Source: Oscillospiraceae bacterium (lineage in GTDB: Bacteria; Bacillota; Clostridia; Oscillospirales; Acutalibacteraceae). From it: a stretch of DNA of 45,354 bases. A program made the translations under genes and the position numbers. Below are positions 25,441 through 33,528 of this stretch, one piece after another (the first letter of the stretch is position 1; every line of letters begins with the position of its first letter). The stretch lies in assembly GCA_031288555.1 (NCBI GenBank), contig JAITRE010000031.1:1-45354 (forward strand), given 5' to 3'. The notes beneath the pieces were generated by a model, which had not been told where the DNA came from, made no database searches, and saw nothing but the letters and a program-made list of their open reading frames with translations.

Positions 25441-25490
25441 TGTTCAATATAAATAAAAATTTGTTCAATTTTTTAAAATTTTTGTTCAAT
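25441..25490 (+). repeat. Three TGTTCAAT direct repeats at exact 21-bp spacing upstream of spoIIE
   Basis: TGTTCAAT occurs at 25441-25448, 25462-25469 and 25483-25490, each preceded by A/T-rich sequence ending in TT. A 21-bp period puts all copies on one face of the helix (two turns). The extended unit TTTGTTCAA matches the Spo0A box TTTGTCRAA at 7 of 9 positions. Confidence 0.5.
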
Positions 25491-25637
25491 ACTATTAAAA
25501 TTTTTAATATTTTTAAAAATAAAAAATCTAAATAAAAAACGACAGTATTCTAGTATTTAATCAAAATATCTTCTTGTTAAAAATCAATTAAATTTATAAA
25601 AATTTAAAAAATAATAATGCAAAGGTGGTGCAACAAG

Positions 25638-28031
25638 TTGTCTCAGCTCGATATTTTAAAAGAAAAAAGTAACAAAAAAATTAATTATGAAGTTCCAGTT
25701 ATCGTTAAAGTTTTGCTTAAACAAACCATATATTTTTTAATAGGGCTAGTAGTTTCTAAAGGCATGATTTTTGACAAATATGCACCATTTGGAACAGCAA
25801 TGATGGCCAGCGTACCTTACAAAAACATGTGGGCTTTACTTTTTGGCGAAAGTTTGGGTTATATTTTGCCATCTTCTATAGGAGGGTCAAACGTTAGATA
25901 CATGGCATCCACAATTGCGGCAATGTCCATGCGATGGGCTTTTAACGACTTGAAAAAAGTAAAGAAAAGTTCTTTTTACGCACCTATTGTAACTTTTATA
26001 CCAATTATATCCACAGCAATAGTGATGGAAAGCGCAAATGGTATTTCGATAAAAATCTTAATATCATTGGCAATCGAATCTTTAATCGCCTCAGTAAGTG
26101 CTTTCTTCTTTTCTAGAACTATATCTCTTTCAGGAGACAAACAAAAATTTAGATCTTTAAATCAGTACGAAATTGTTTGCTCTGCAATGACAGCTTGCGT
26201 TTTTATTATGTCTTTGTCTATTTTTTTTATAGCAAATTTATCAATAGGCAGAATAATTGCTACAGTTGCAGTGCTATTTTTTTCATATCATCTGGGAATA
26301 ACTGGTGGAAGTATAGCAGGAATAGCCTCTGGAATTGCGTTTAGTTTATCTTCTGGAAATTTTTCGTACATATCTGGAGCTTACGCATTCGGAGGAATGG
26401 TATGCTCAATTTTGCTGCACATGGGAAAAATAGCCATAGTAATAGCTCTTTTAGTATCTCACATAATCATATATCTTCAAACAAACGATCTTAATATAAT
26501 ATTGCAAGGAGTTTTTGAAGTAATAATAGGAGCTTCAATTTTTTTATTAATACCGCAATCAATAGGTGACAATTTTTCAAAGTTTCTTTTGAAACCTCCA
26601 GATAAAAACTTAACAAAAGAACTAAAGAGCACTGTTTCAATGAGATTAGAATTCGCTTCTAAAGCTATGTCTAAAGTTGCAGATTGCGTCAGCCAAGTCT
26701 CAAAAAAACTTTCTAAAATTGAAAACGAAGAAAAAACTACATTTGAAGATTACATAGAAAAAATCAACAATGTTTGCAATCTTTGCAATTTAAAAACTCT
26801 TTGTTGGAATAAAAGAACAGAAGAAACCTTAAAAGTTTTTGAAAACGCCTATAATACTTTTATAAAAGAAAAACGAATGATTAACAAGATTGACTTTCCA
26901 AAAGACTTTAAATGTCATAAACCTGACGAAATTCTTCGTGCAACCAGCACTTTTCGAAAAGATCAATATGAAAAAGAGAGTGCTCAACAAAGGGTAGGCG
27001 AAATAAAAAGTTTTGTAACAGAACAGTTCTCTTCGTTGTCTGAAATTCTATCCGAACTTGCAGATGAATTTAACGAATACGAAAAAATGAACAATATTAT
27101 ATCTCAACAAATTTTTCAAAAACTTACAGAAGAAGGTGCAAAAATATTGCAAGTAAACTGTAGAATAAACAAATTTAACAGGTATTCTGTAGAAATAGAA
27201 GCTTTAAACAGCAGTGAAGAAATTCTTAAAAAACCTTTTGTAAAGAAAACTATAGAAAAATTATGTGGCAAAAATTTTGATAAACCGTGCATTGAAATTA
27301 TTGATAATCGAATAAGAATGCAAATTAGTCAAATAGCTAATTTAAAAGTAAAAATCAATGCAGCACAACATATCTGTAATAACGGAACACTTTGTGGTGA
27401 TAATTTTTTCTATTTTGAAGATGGACTGGGAAAAATGGTTGTTGTTTTAAGTGACGGGATGGGCACGGGAGGTCGAGCAGCAGTAGATGGAGCCATGGCT
27501 TCTGGAATTTTTTCAAGACTTGTAAAAGCAGGAATAGGATTTGATTGTGCCCTTAAAGTTACAAACTTTGCTTTACTTTCAAAGTCAGATGATGAATCTT
27601 TAGCAACTTTAGACATAGTGTGTATTGATTTATTCACTGGCAGAACTGAATTTATGAAAGCAGGTGCTCCACTCACTTTAGTTCGCAAAAAATCAAAAAT
27701 AATAAAAGTTGATTTAGAATCTCTTCCTATAGGGATATTTAAAAAAGCAGAATTTATGAAACAAACATCTAAGTTAGAAGAAAACGACATGATAGTAATG
27801 TTTTCTGACGGAGCAATTTCTTCAGATGAAAAATGGTTAGAAAGAGAAATTTTTTCTTTTAAAGAAGAAAATATAAAAAACTTCTCTCAATACCTAGTTG
27901 ACGAAGCTAAAAATCATCAAGAACCAGGTTATGATGATGATATAACAGTTATTACCATTTGTTTAGCTAAAAATAAAAAAAATAAAGATAAATTGTCTAA
28001 AACTTCAAAAGATACATCTTTGAAATATTAA
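25638..28031 (+). CDS. spoIIE: Stage II sporulation protein E (TTG start)
   Basis: SpoIIE is the membrane-bound PP2C-type phosphatase that dephosphorylates SpoIIAA and so activates sigma-F in the forespore; it also associates with FtsZ at the polar septum. With TTG 25638 as start the protein has 797 residues: about 10 membrane helices in the first 310 residues, a central regulatory region with helices (about 330-560, including the cluster NNVCNLCNLKTLCW) and the phosphatase domain (about 575-780) with metal Asp606 in LSDGMGTGG, GAPLTLVRK, VMFSDGA and GYDDDITVI. The upstream ATG 25617 is rejected because AAAGGTGGTG overlaps it and is correctly spaced 7 nt before the TTG. The gene stands alone after a long regulatory-looking region. 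Confidence 0.95.
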   Translation: MSQLDILKEKSNKKINYEVPVIVKVLLKQTIYFLIGLVVSKGMIFDKYAPFGTAMMASVPYKNMWALLFGESLGYILPSSIGGSNVRYMASTIAAMSMRWAFNDLKKVKKSSFYAPIVTFIPIISTAIVMESANGISIKILISLAIESLIASVSAFFFSRTISLSGDKQKFRSLNQYEIVCSAMTACVFIMSLSIFFIANLSIGRIIATVAVLFFSYHLGITGGSIAGIASGIAFSLSSGNFSYISGAYAFGGMVCSILLHMGKIAIVIALLVSHIIIYLQTNDLNIILQGVFEVIIGASIFLLIPQSIGDNFSKFLLKPPDKNLTKELKSTVSMRLEFASKAMSKVADCVSQVSKKLSKIENEEKTTFEDYIEKINNVCNLCNLKTLCWNKRTEETLKVFENAYNTFIKEKRMINKIDFPKDFKCHKPDEILRATSTFRKDQYEKESAQQRVGEIKSFVTEQFSSLSEILSELADEFNEYEKMNNIISQQIFQKLTEEGAKILQVNCRINKFNRYSVEIEALNSSEEILKKPFVKKTIEKLCGKNFDKPCIEIIDNRIRMQISQIANLKVKINAAQHICNNGTLCGDNFFYFEDGLGKMVVVLSDGMGTGGRAAVDGAMASGIFSRLVKAGIGFDCALKVTNFALLSKSDDESLATLDIVCIDLFTGRTEFMKAGAPLTLVRKKSKIIKVDLESLPIGIFKKAEFMKQTSKLEENDMIVMFSDGAISSDEKWLEREIFSFKEENIKNFSQYLVDEAKNHQEPGYDDDITVITICLAKNKKNKDKLSKTSKDTSLKY

Positions 28032-28093
28032 TTTTGAAACTTAACCATACTTAAAAAAGATGACAGAAATTTTTAAATAAAGGGGTAAAAAGA

Positions 28094-28369
28094 ATGGAAT
28101 TTATTTTTTCGAATCTTTTATCTTTGCAAAAACAATCACCTAAAAATTTTAATTTTAAAAAAACAAACACTAGGACTAAAAAGTTTTTCTGTAGTAATTT
28201 TTATTACATTAATAAATTAACTATATTAAAACTTCAATACTTCAAACACAAATATACGAAATTTTTTATAAAAGAAAGCAAATTTTTAAAACATAAATTT
28301 AAAAATTCTTTAATCAATATAAATTTGTACAGAGGGCCACCTTCTGTAGAAAACTATATAAAAAAGTAA
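28094..28369 (+). CDS. Doubtful small Lys/Asn/Phe-rich ORF
   Basis: The 91-residue ORF is rich in Lys, Asn, Phe and Ile, as expected of any open frame in DNA this AT-rich, and resembles nothing I know. In its favour, AAAGGGG lies about 8 nt before ATG 28094, it follows spoIIE by 62 bp on the same strand, and it ends 17 bp from tatD. It could be a real small gene, or a decayed remnant of one that formerly followed spoIIE (tilS and hpt often do). The C-terminal GPPSVENYIKK is less biased than the rest. Confidence 0.35.
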   Translation: MEFIFSNLLSLQKQSPKNFNFKKTNTRTKKFFCSNFYYINKLTILKLQYFKHKYTKFFIKESKFLKHKFKNSLININLYRGPPSVENYIKK

Positions 28370-28386
28370 AAAAACAGCGATAAATA

Positions 28387-29157
28387 TTAAAAAGCTATGT
28401 TAAATAAATCGCAAGCGTTTTCTTTTGTAGTCCAAAGAAGTTCCTCTAATGAAATGCCTCTTATATTAGATATTTTTTGCGCTATAAGTGGTATAAAAGA
28501 AGAATCACAACGCTTTGATCTATAAGGTTCTGGCGCAAGATAAGGAGCATCAGTTTCAAGTAGTATCCTGTCAATAGGAATATTCGAAACAACCTCTTCG
28601 AGATCTCCAGAATTTTTAAAAGTTACCATCCCTCCAAAACTTAAGTACATTCCTAAATCTACAATTTCCTTTGCCATTTTTAAATCACCAGAAAAACAAT
28701 GTATCATCCCTTTGGGCTTGTACTCTTGAAGAATTAAAACAGTATCTTCGTGGGCCAATCGGTCATGTACTACAATCGGTAGATTAAAATCTAGAGAAAT
28801 TTCTATTTGCTTTTCAAACAATTTTTTTTGCTCCTCTTTACTTTCAGGATCGTGATAATAATCAAGGCCTATCTCACCTATACAAACAATATTTTGGTCT
28901 TCATTGAGCATGTTTTTTATTTTTTCTTCATAAGATTTTTCAATATCTCTGACACTCAAAGGATGTATACCCACACCCGCAAAAAGAAAATCGTATTCCT
29001 TGCAAAGTTTAAGAGTTTTTTTTGCAGATTCTAAATCAGTAGAACTATTAACAACAGCTGATACGCCTAATTTTGGAAGTCGATTAAGCAGCAAAGCACG
29101 ATCATTATCAAAAGCTTTATCTTGATAATGAGCATGCGCGTCAAAAATAAGATTCAT
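28387..29157 (-). CDS. tatD: TatD-family metal-dependent deoxyribonuclease
   Basis: TatD proteins are TIM-barrel metallo-hydrolases with DNase activity. The 256-residue protein has the metal motif DAHAHYQD (residues 6-13), VGIHPLSV, CIGEIGLDYYHD with the metal Glu, VHDRLAHED, MIHCFSG and, near the end, LLETDAPYLAPEPYRSKR. ATG 29157 follows GAAGGAAG. It comes right after metG on the same strand, a very common Firmicute pair. Confidence 0.95.
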   Translation of the reverse strand: MNLIFDAHAHYQDKAFDNDRALLLNRLPKLGVSAVVNSSTDLESAKKTLKLCKEYDFLFAGVGIHPLSVRDIEKSYEEKIKNMLNEDQNIVCIGEIGLDYYHDPESKEEQKKLFEKQIEISLDFNLPIVVHDRLAHEDTVLILQEYKPKGMIHCFSGDLKMAKEIVDLGMYLSFGGMVTFKNSGDLEEVVSNIPIDRILLETDAPYLAPEPYRSKRCDSSFIPLIAQKISNIRGISLEELLWTTKENACDLFNIAF

Positions 29158-29224
29158 TTTTATTCTTCCTTCTTAAATGTATAAATTTTAAAACATCGCC
29201 TATAGCAATTTTTAAAAAACAAAT

Positions 29225-30787
29225 TTATAAATTACTAAAAACTTGTTTATTCTTGTGTTCAATCCTTGGAAATAAAGCATTGCCTTTTGCAATAGAAAAT
29301 TTTTTAAAGAGAAGCCCCCAATTTTTCGAGTCTTCCCATATTATCGGTTTGTCATCAAGCAACATTTGCTTTCTTATAGTCATAGCACTTTTTGGCATAA
29401 ACGCAGACAACATTATTGAAATTATGCGCAAGCATTCAAAAAGATTGTAAAGCACGCTTGCTAGTCTAGGATGTTTTTTTTGATCTTTTGCAAGATCCCA
29501 AGGCTTTTCATCTTCTATATATCTGTTGCAAGAAGAAATTAATTCCCAAATGTTGGAAAGAGCAAACGAAAATTGAAAACTATCTAAATTTTTTTCAACT
29601 AAAGTAGATGTTGATTTTGCAAAATTTTTTAAACTATCATCGTGCTTTAAAGGTTCTTGCTCATCAAGTAATCCGTTGGGAAAATATTTTTCGACCATCG
29701 CTGAACAACGATGAAAAAGATTGCCAAGATCATTTGCAAGATCAGAATTAAAGCGTTTCAAAAAAAGTTTAAAAGAAAAAACCCCATCTGAGCCAAAAGG
29801 TACTTCTTTTAACAAAAAATATCTCACAGCATCTACGCCATAATCATTGCAAAGTAAAACAGGATCAACAACGTTTCCTTTTGACTTAGACATTTTAGAA
29901 GAATTATCAGAAAGCCACCAACCATGACCGTAAACAACCTTTGGAATAGAAAGATTGAGGGCCATTAAAATAGCAGGCCAAATAATAGCGTGAAATCTTA
30001 CTATTTCTTTTCCAACAAAATGAACATCTGCAGGCCAAAATTTTTTAAAATCTGAATTATTACCACTTTCATAACCAAGAGCAGTAATATAATTAACAAG
30101 TGCATCAAACCAAACATAAATAACATGTTTGTCGTCAAAAGGAACTTTTACTCCCCAACTAAAACTACTGCGACTCACACACACATCTTGAAGGCCATCC
30201 TTGATAAAAGACATCATTTCATTTTTTCTACTTTGAGGACAAATAAAATTAGGATTTTCATTGTAAAACGAAATAAGCTTTTTTGAATAGCTAGAAAGTT
30301 TAAAAAAATAAGCCTCTTCTTGAGCCCAGTTAACACTTCTTAAACAATCCGGACATTTTTTGTTAACTAACTGAGACTCTATAAAAAAAGACTCACAAGG
30401 AACACAATACCAACCTTTATATTTACCTTTATAAATATCTCCTTTCTCATAAAGTTTTAAAAAAATTTTTTGAACAGCTTTTTTGTGAAATTTATTAGTA
30501 GTTCTTATAAAACGATCGTTAGTTATGCAAAAAGTCTGCCATAATTTTTTAAACTTTAAAGACATTTCATCAACAAAAGTTTTAGGATCAATATTTTTTT
30601 CTTTAGCAAGAGTTTCAATTTTTTGACCATGCTCATCAGTTCCTGTTAAAAACATCACATCAAAACCACGAAGCCTTTTATATCTGGCAACAACATCAGC
30701 AGCTACAGTGCAGTAGCTATGTCCTATATGAGGATCTCCCGAAGGATAATAAATAGGAGTTGTCACATAAAAAGTTTCATTTCTCAT
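29225..30787 (-). CDS. metG: Methionyl-tRNA synthetase, short form without C-terminal tRNA-binding domain
   Basis: MetG charges tRNA-Met. The 520-residue protein has the HIGH signature as PHIGHSY (His20, His23), a zinc-type knuckle with Cys128, Cys131, Cys145 and Cys148, KMSKS at 298-302, and an anticodon-binding helical domain with the conserved NRYIEDEKPWDLAKD. Bacillus-type MetG is usually about 650 residues because of an appended OB-fold tRNA-binding domain; this one ends right after the anticodon-binding domain. The ribosome-binding site before ATG 30787 is weak. tatD follows with a 67-bp gap. Confidence 0.95.
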   Translation of the reverse strand: MRNETFYVTTPIYYPSGDPHIGHSYCTVAADVVARYKRLRGFDVMFLTGTDEHGQKIETLAKEKNIDPKTFVDEMSLKFKKLWQTFCITNDRFIRTTNKFHKKAVQKIFLKLYEKGDIYKGKYKGWYCVPCESFFIESQLVNKKCPDCLRSVNWAQEEAYFFKLSSYSKKLISFYNENPNFICPQSRKNEMMSFIKDGLQDVCVSRSSFSWGVKVPFDDKHVIYVWFDALVNYITALGYESGNNSDFKKFWPADVHFVGKEIVRFHAIIWPAILMALNLSIPKVVYGHGWWLSDNSSKMSKSKGNVVDPVLLCNDYGVDAVRYFLLKEVPFGSDGVFSFKLFLKRFNSDLANDLGNLFHRCSAMVEKYFPNGLLDEQEPLKHDDSLKNFAKSTSTLVEKNLDSFQFSFALSNIWELISSCNRYIEDEKPWDLAKDQKKHPRLASVLYNLFECLRIISIMLSAFMPKSAMTIRKQMLLDDKPIIWEDSKNWGLLFKKFSIAKGNALFPRIEHKNKQVFSNL

Positions 30788-30943
30788 AACTAAAATCCAA
30801 CTTTCTTTTACTAAAACTTTTTAAAAAATGCAATAATCATTTAAAACTGATAAAATTGCTATAAAAAAGAAAAACTACCCTTAAACATTGTAAGTTTAAA
30901 GCTCAAAAACAAAAAACACCTAAAACTCTTTTTAAAAAGCTTT

Positions 30944-31669
30944 TTAAGCCTTTAATTTTGAATCATGCCTACGGAATTCATTATTAGTTATTTGTTCAGA
31001 ATTGTCAATTAATCCATCGCTTATTGTTATAATTTTATCAGTTTTTTGTGCAACTTTAATATCATGTGTAATTAAAATTATAGTGCTTTTTTCGTTTCTT
31101 AAGTTGCAAAAAATTTCAAGCACAGACTCGCTTGAAGCAGAATCAAGATTTCCAGTTGGCTCATCAGCTAAAATTAAACTTGGTTTGCCTGCAATTGCTC
31201 TAGCTATAGCAACTCTTTGTTGCTGGCCACCAGACAATTGGGCAGGATAGTGCTTTATTCTTGACAAAAGACCAACTTGTTCAAGAGCATCTTTTGAAAT
31301 TTTTCTTCTTTTATTTTTACAAATCCCACGATAAATTAAAGGAAGTTCTACATTTTCAAGCGCATTTAAATTTGGAATTAAGTTAAAATTTTGAAAAATA
31401 AAACCAATAGTTTTGTTTCTTATCTCAGATAATTTTGACTCTGACATTTTAGAAACAAGTTCTTTGCATAAAAAATATTTACCCTTAGTAGGTGTGTCTA
31501 AACATCCAAGTATGTTCATAAGAGTAGATTTTCCTGACCCAGATCGACCCACTATAGCTAAAAATTCACCATAGTTAATTTTTAAATCTATTTTTTTTAA
31601 CGCTTTAATTTCCCCAGAAGCGTAAGAATAAGTTTTTTCTATTGAATCTAATTTTATAAGTTCTTCCAC
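30944..31669 (-). CDS. ABC transporter ATP-binding protein, MacB/LolD type, without a permease nearby
   Basis: The 241-residue protein is a complete ATPase: Walker A GRSGSGKST (41-49), Q-loop IFQNFNLIPN, signature LSGGQQQR (about 145-152), Walker B LILADEPTGNLDS and the switch His in LITHD. The GRSGSGKSTLMNILGCLD and DEPTGNLD wording is characteristic of the MacB/LolD/FtsE group, which works with FtsX-like permeases in export or mechanotransmission. No such permease is adjacent: metG lies downstream and a gene-free region upstream. GTG 31669 has AGGAG about 11 nt upstream. A palindrome TTAAAAAGCTTTTTAA overlaps its stop codon. Confidence 0.92.
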   Translation of the reverse strand: MEELIKLDSIEKTYSYASGEIKALKKIDLKINYGEFLAIVGRSGSGKSTLMNILGCLDTPTKGKYFLCKELVSKMSESKLSEIRNKTIGFIFQNFNLIPNLNALENVELPLIYRGICKNKRRKISKDALEQVGLLSRIKHYPAQLSGGQQQRVAIARAIAGKPSLILADEPTGNLDSASSESVLEIFCNLRNEKSTIILITHDIKVAQKTDKIITISDGLIDNSEQITNNEFRRHDSKLKA

Positions 31670-32169
31670 TTTTATTAATTCTCCTAATAAATAATTACTA
31701 TATACTATGCCCTCGTTTTAAAAAAATATCGACTTGCTTTAAAAAGTGTAAAAATTTTTTAAAGTCTTTATATTAATAAATTTTTTAAAAAATTCATTTT
31801 AAATAGCTAATCTATTCAGGTAGCTATCTTTTTTATTTTTAAAACCTAATTTATAAGATTAATCCTATGAATCGTATAAAAATAAATCAATCTATAAAAA
31901 ATTCTACATATTTAATAATACTCATCGCGTTTTTATTATTTTTATAACAAAAATATGAAATTACACATATTGTGAAGTTAAAAGGATTAATTAAATCTGA
32001 ATTCAAATTTATTCTTTCTAAAATTTTATTAATACATAAAAACTTTTTAAAAAACAAAACACTTAGTCAATAATGCTTTGAAATTGGTAATAATACATAA
32101 GAAACAAAATGACTAACCAAAAATTAAAATTAATCAATTTTCAAAATATCAAAGCAAGGAGGTAATCTC
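31670..32169. other. Gene-free divergent region between the ABC ATPase and spoIVB
   Basis: It is AT-rich with no supported ORF. It contains an orphan plus-strand terminator (31803-31834). The spoIVB promoter would be expected here (sigma-F or sigma-G in related spore-formers), but no convincing match was found. Confidence 0.5.
31803..31834 (+). terminator. Orphan plus-strand terminator
   Basis: ATAGCTA (31803-31809) pairs with TAGCTAT (31821-31827) around an 11-nt loop and is followed by CTTTTTTATTTTT. The only gene to its left is on the minus strand and points away, so no known transcript ends here. Confidence 0.6.
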
Positions 32170-33414
32170 ATGAAAAAGCTATTTAAAATATGCTCTTGCA
32201 TATGTTTTTTAGCATCGTTGATAATTTTAGCAGCAATTTGTGTTGAATCTTATAATCTTCCTCAAGAAATAAAAATTACTAAATATTGCGAAAAAATTGA
32301 ATTAAATAGCCGATTTCCATTAACAGCTCGAATAATATCAAACAACGAAAACTCTAATAAAGAAAAATATAGAGCTCAAATAAAATTGATGAACATATTC
32401 CCCGTAAAAACTTTAGATGTAGAAGTAGTAAATGAAAAAATAGTTGTAGTTGGCGGAAATCCATTTGGAATAAAAATATTTACAGAAGGAGTAGTAATAG
32501 TTGGATTTCAAGAAATAGAAACTTCAGAAGGAAGCACAAACCCTGCAAGCGAAGCTGGATTACAACCTGGAGATGCCATAATAAAAATAGATGATAAAAA
32601 GGTTGATAGTAATAAATCTGTAGATAAAATTGTAAAAAAATCAGAAGGAAATTCTCTTACTATTATTGCAAAAAGAAACAACGAAACCTTTATCACTCAA
32701 CTTAAACCTCGAAAATCTGTAAATGACGGTTATTACAGAGCTGGAATTTGGGTAAGAGACAGTTCAGCAGGAATTGGAACCATGACATATTACGACCCAG
32801 ATACAAAAACGTTCGCCGGACTTGGCCATGGAGTTTGCGATATAGATGTAGATAAGCTTTTGCCACTTGGAAAAGGTGATGTAGTTTCGGCAAAAGTAAA
32901 TAATGTATCAAAAGGTACAAAAGGTAAACCCGGGGAATTGCAGGGTCATCTTGAAGAAAATTTTATCGGAACATTAAGTCATAACACACATACAGGCGTT
33001 TTTGGTGATGTTGAGAATTTTGATAAAGAAACATCTGACAAAATAACACTTCCTATTGCAATGAAACAAGAAGTAAAAAAAGGTAAAGCTCAAATTTTTT
33101 GCACTATATCAGGAAATAAAATAGAACAATTTGATGCTGAAATAATTGAAGTAAATTATAAAGAAGATTCTCCAACAAAAAATATGATTATAATTATAAC
33201 TGATCAAAGGTTGCTAAACAAAACAGGTGGAATAGTGCAGGGAATGAGTGGAAGTCCTATTATAAAGGATGGCAAGCTCATTGGAGCTATCACTCACGTT
33301 TTTGTAAACGAACCTCAAAAGGGTTATGCAATATTTGCCGAAAAAATGTTTAAAGACGCGGAACATATGAAAGGCTTCTTTAATTTGCCTTTTCCCTATA
33401 TTAAAATATCATAA
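32170..33414 (+). CDS. spoIVB: SpoIVB serine peptidase
   Basis: SpoIVB is made in the forespore, secreted towards the mother cell, and cleaves SpoIVFA to trigger pro-sigma-K processing. The 414-residue protein has an N-terminal signal/anchor (about 7-26), a PDZ domain (about 110-180; GLQPGDAIIKID), and an S55 peptidase domain with His220 in GLGHGVCDID and the catalytic Ser (Ser362) in GMSGSPI. GGAGG precedes ATG 32170. It lies directly upstream of spo0A, the standard arrangement in spore-forming Firmicutes. Confidence 0.96.
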   Translation: MKKLFKICSCICFLASLIILAAICVESYNLPQEIKITKYCEKIELNSRFPLTARIISNNENSNKEKYRAQIKLMNIFPVKTLDVEVVNEKIVVVGGNPFGIKIFTEGVVIVGFQEIETSEGSTNPASEAGLQPGDAIIKIDDKKVDSNKSVDKIVKKSEGNSLTIIAKRNNETFITQLKPRKSVNDGYYRAGIWVRDSSAGIGTMTYYDPDTKTFAGLGHGVCDIDVDKLLPLGKGDVVSAKVNNVSKGTKGKPGELQGHLEENFIGTLSHNTHTGVFGDVENFDKETSDKITLPIAMKQEVKKGKAQIFCTISGNKIEQFDAEIIEVNYKEDSPTKNMIIIITDQRLLNKTGGIVQGMSGSPIIKDGKLIGAITHVFVNEPQKGYAIFAEKMFKDAEHMKGFFNLPFPYIKIS

Positions 33415-33469
33415 AATTAACTTTTTTAGTAACTTCTAATCATTTTTTTTAATAATATAAAATTACGTA

Positions 33470-33498
33470 TTGATATTCTTTCCATTATATGGTAATAT
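33470..33498 (+). promoter_or_regulatory. Sigma-A-like promoter of spo0A
   Basis: TTGATA (33470-33475), 17-nt spacer, TAATAT (33493-33498), about 30 bp before the spo0A start. No clear sigma-H promoter or TGTCGAA box was seen beside it. Confidence 0.65.
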
Positions 33499-33528
33499 GA
33501 CTATATAAAAATAATGGGGGAAAAGATC

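Larger units (their letters stand above)
24753..25637. other. Long gene-free region before spoIIE
   Basis: About 880 bp without any ORF supported by a ribosome-binding site. It holds a terminator-like hairpin at 25082-25106 far from any gene and three TGTTCAAT repeats at 25441-25490, both annotated separately. The spoIIE promoter should lie between 25490 and 25625; I could not place it. Confidence 0.6.

Noticed and set aside
27410..27790. Antisense ORF inside the SpoIIE phosphatase domain
   Set aside because: It overlaps conserved phosphatase motifs on the plus strand and has no start signal of its own.
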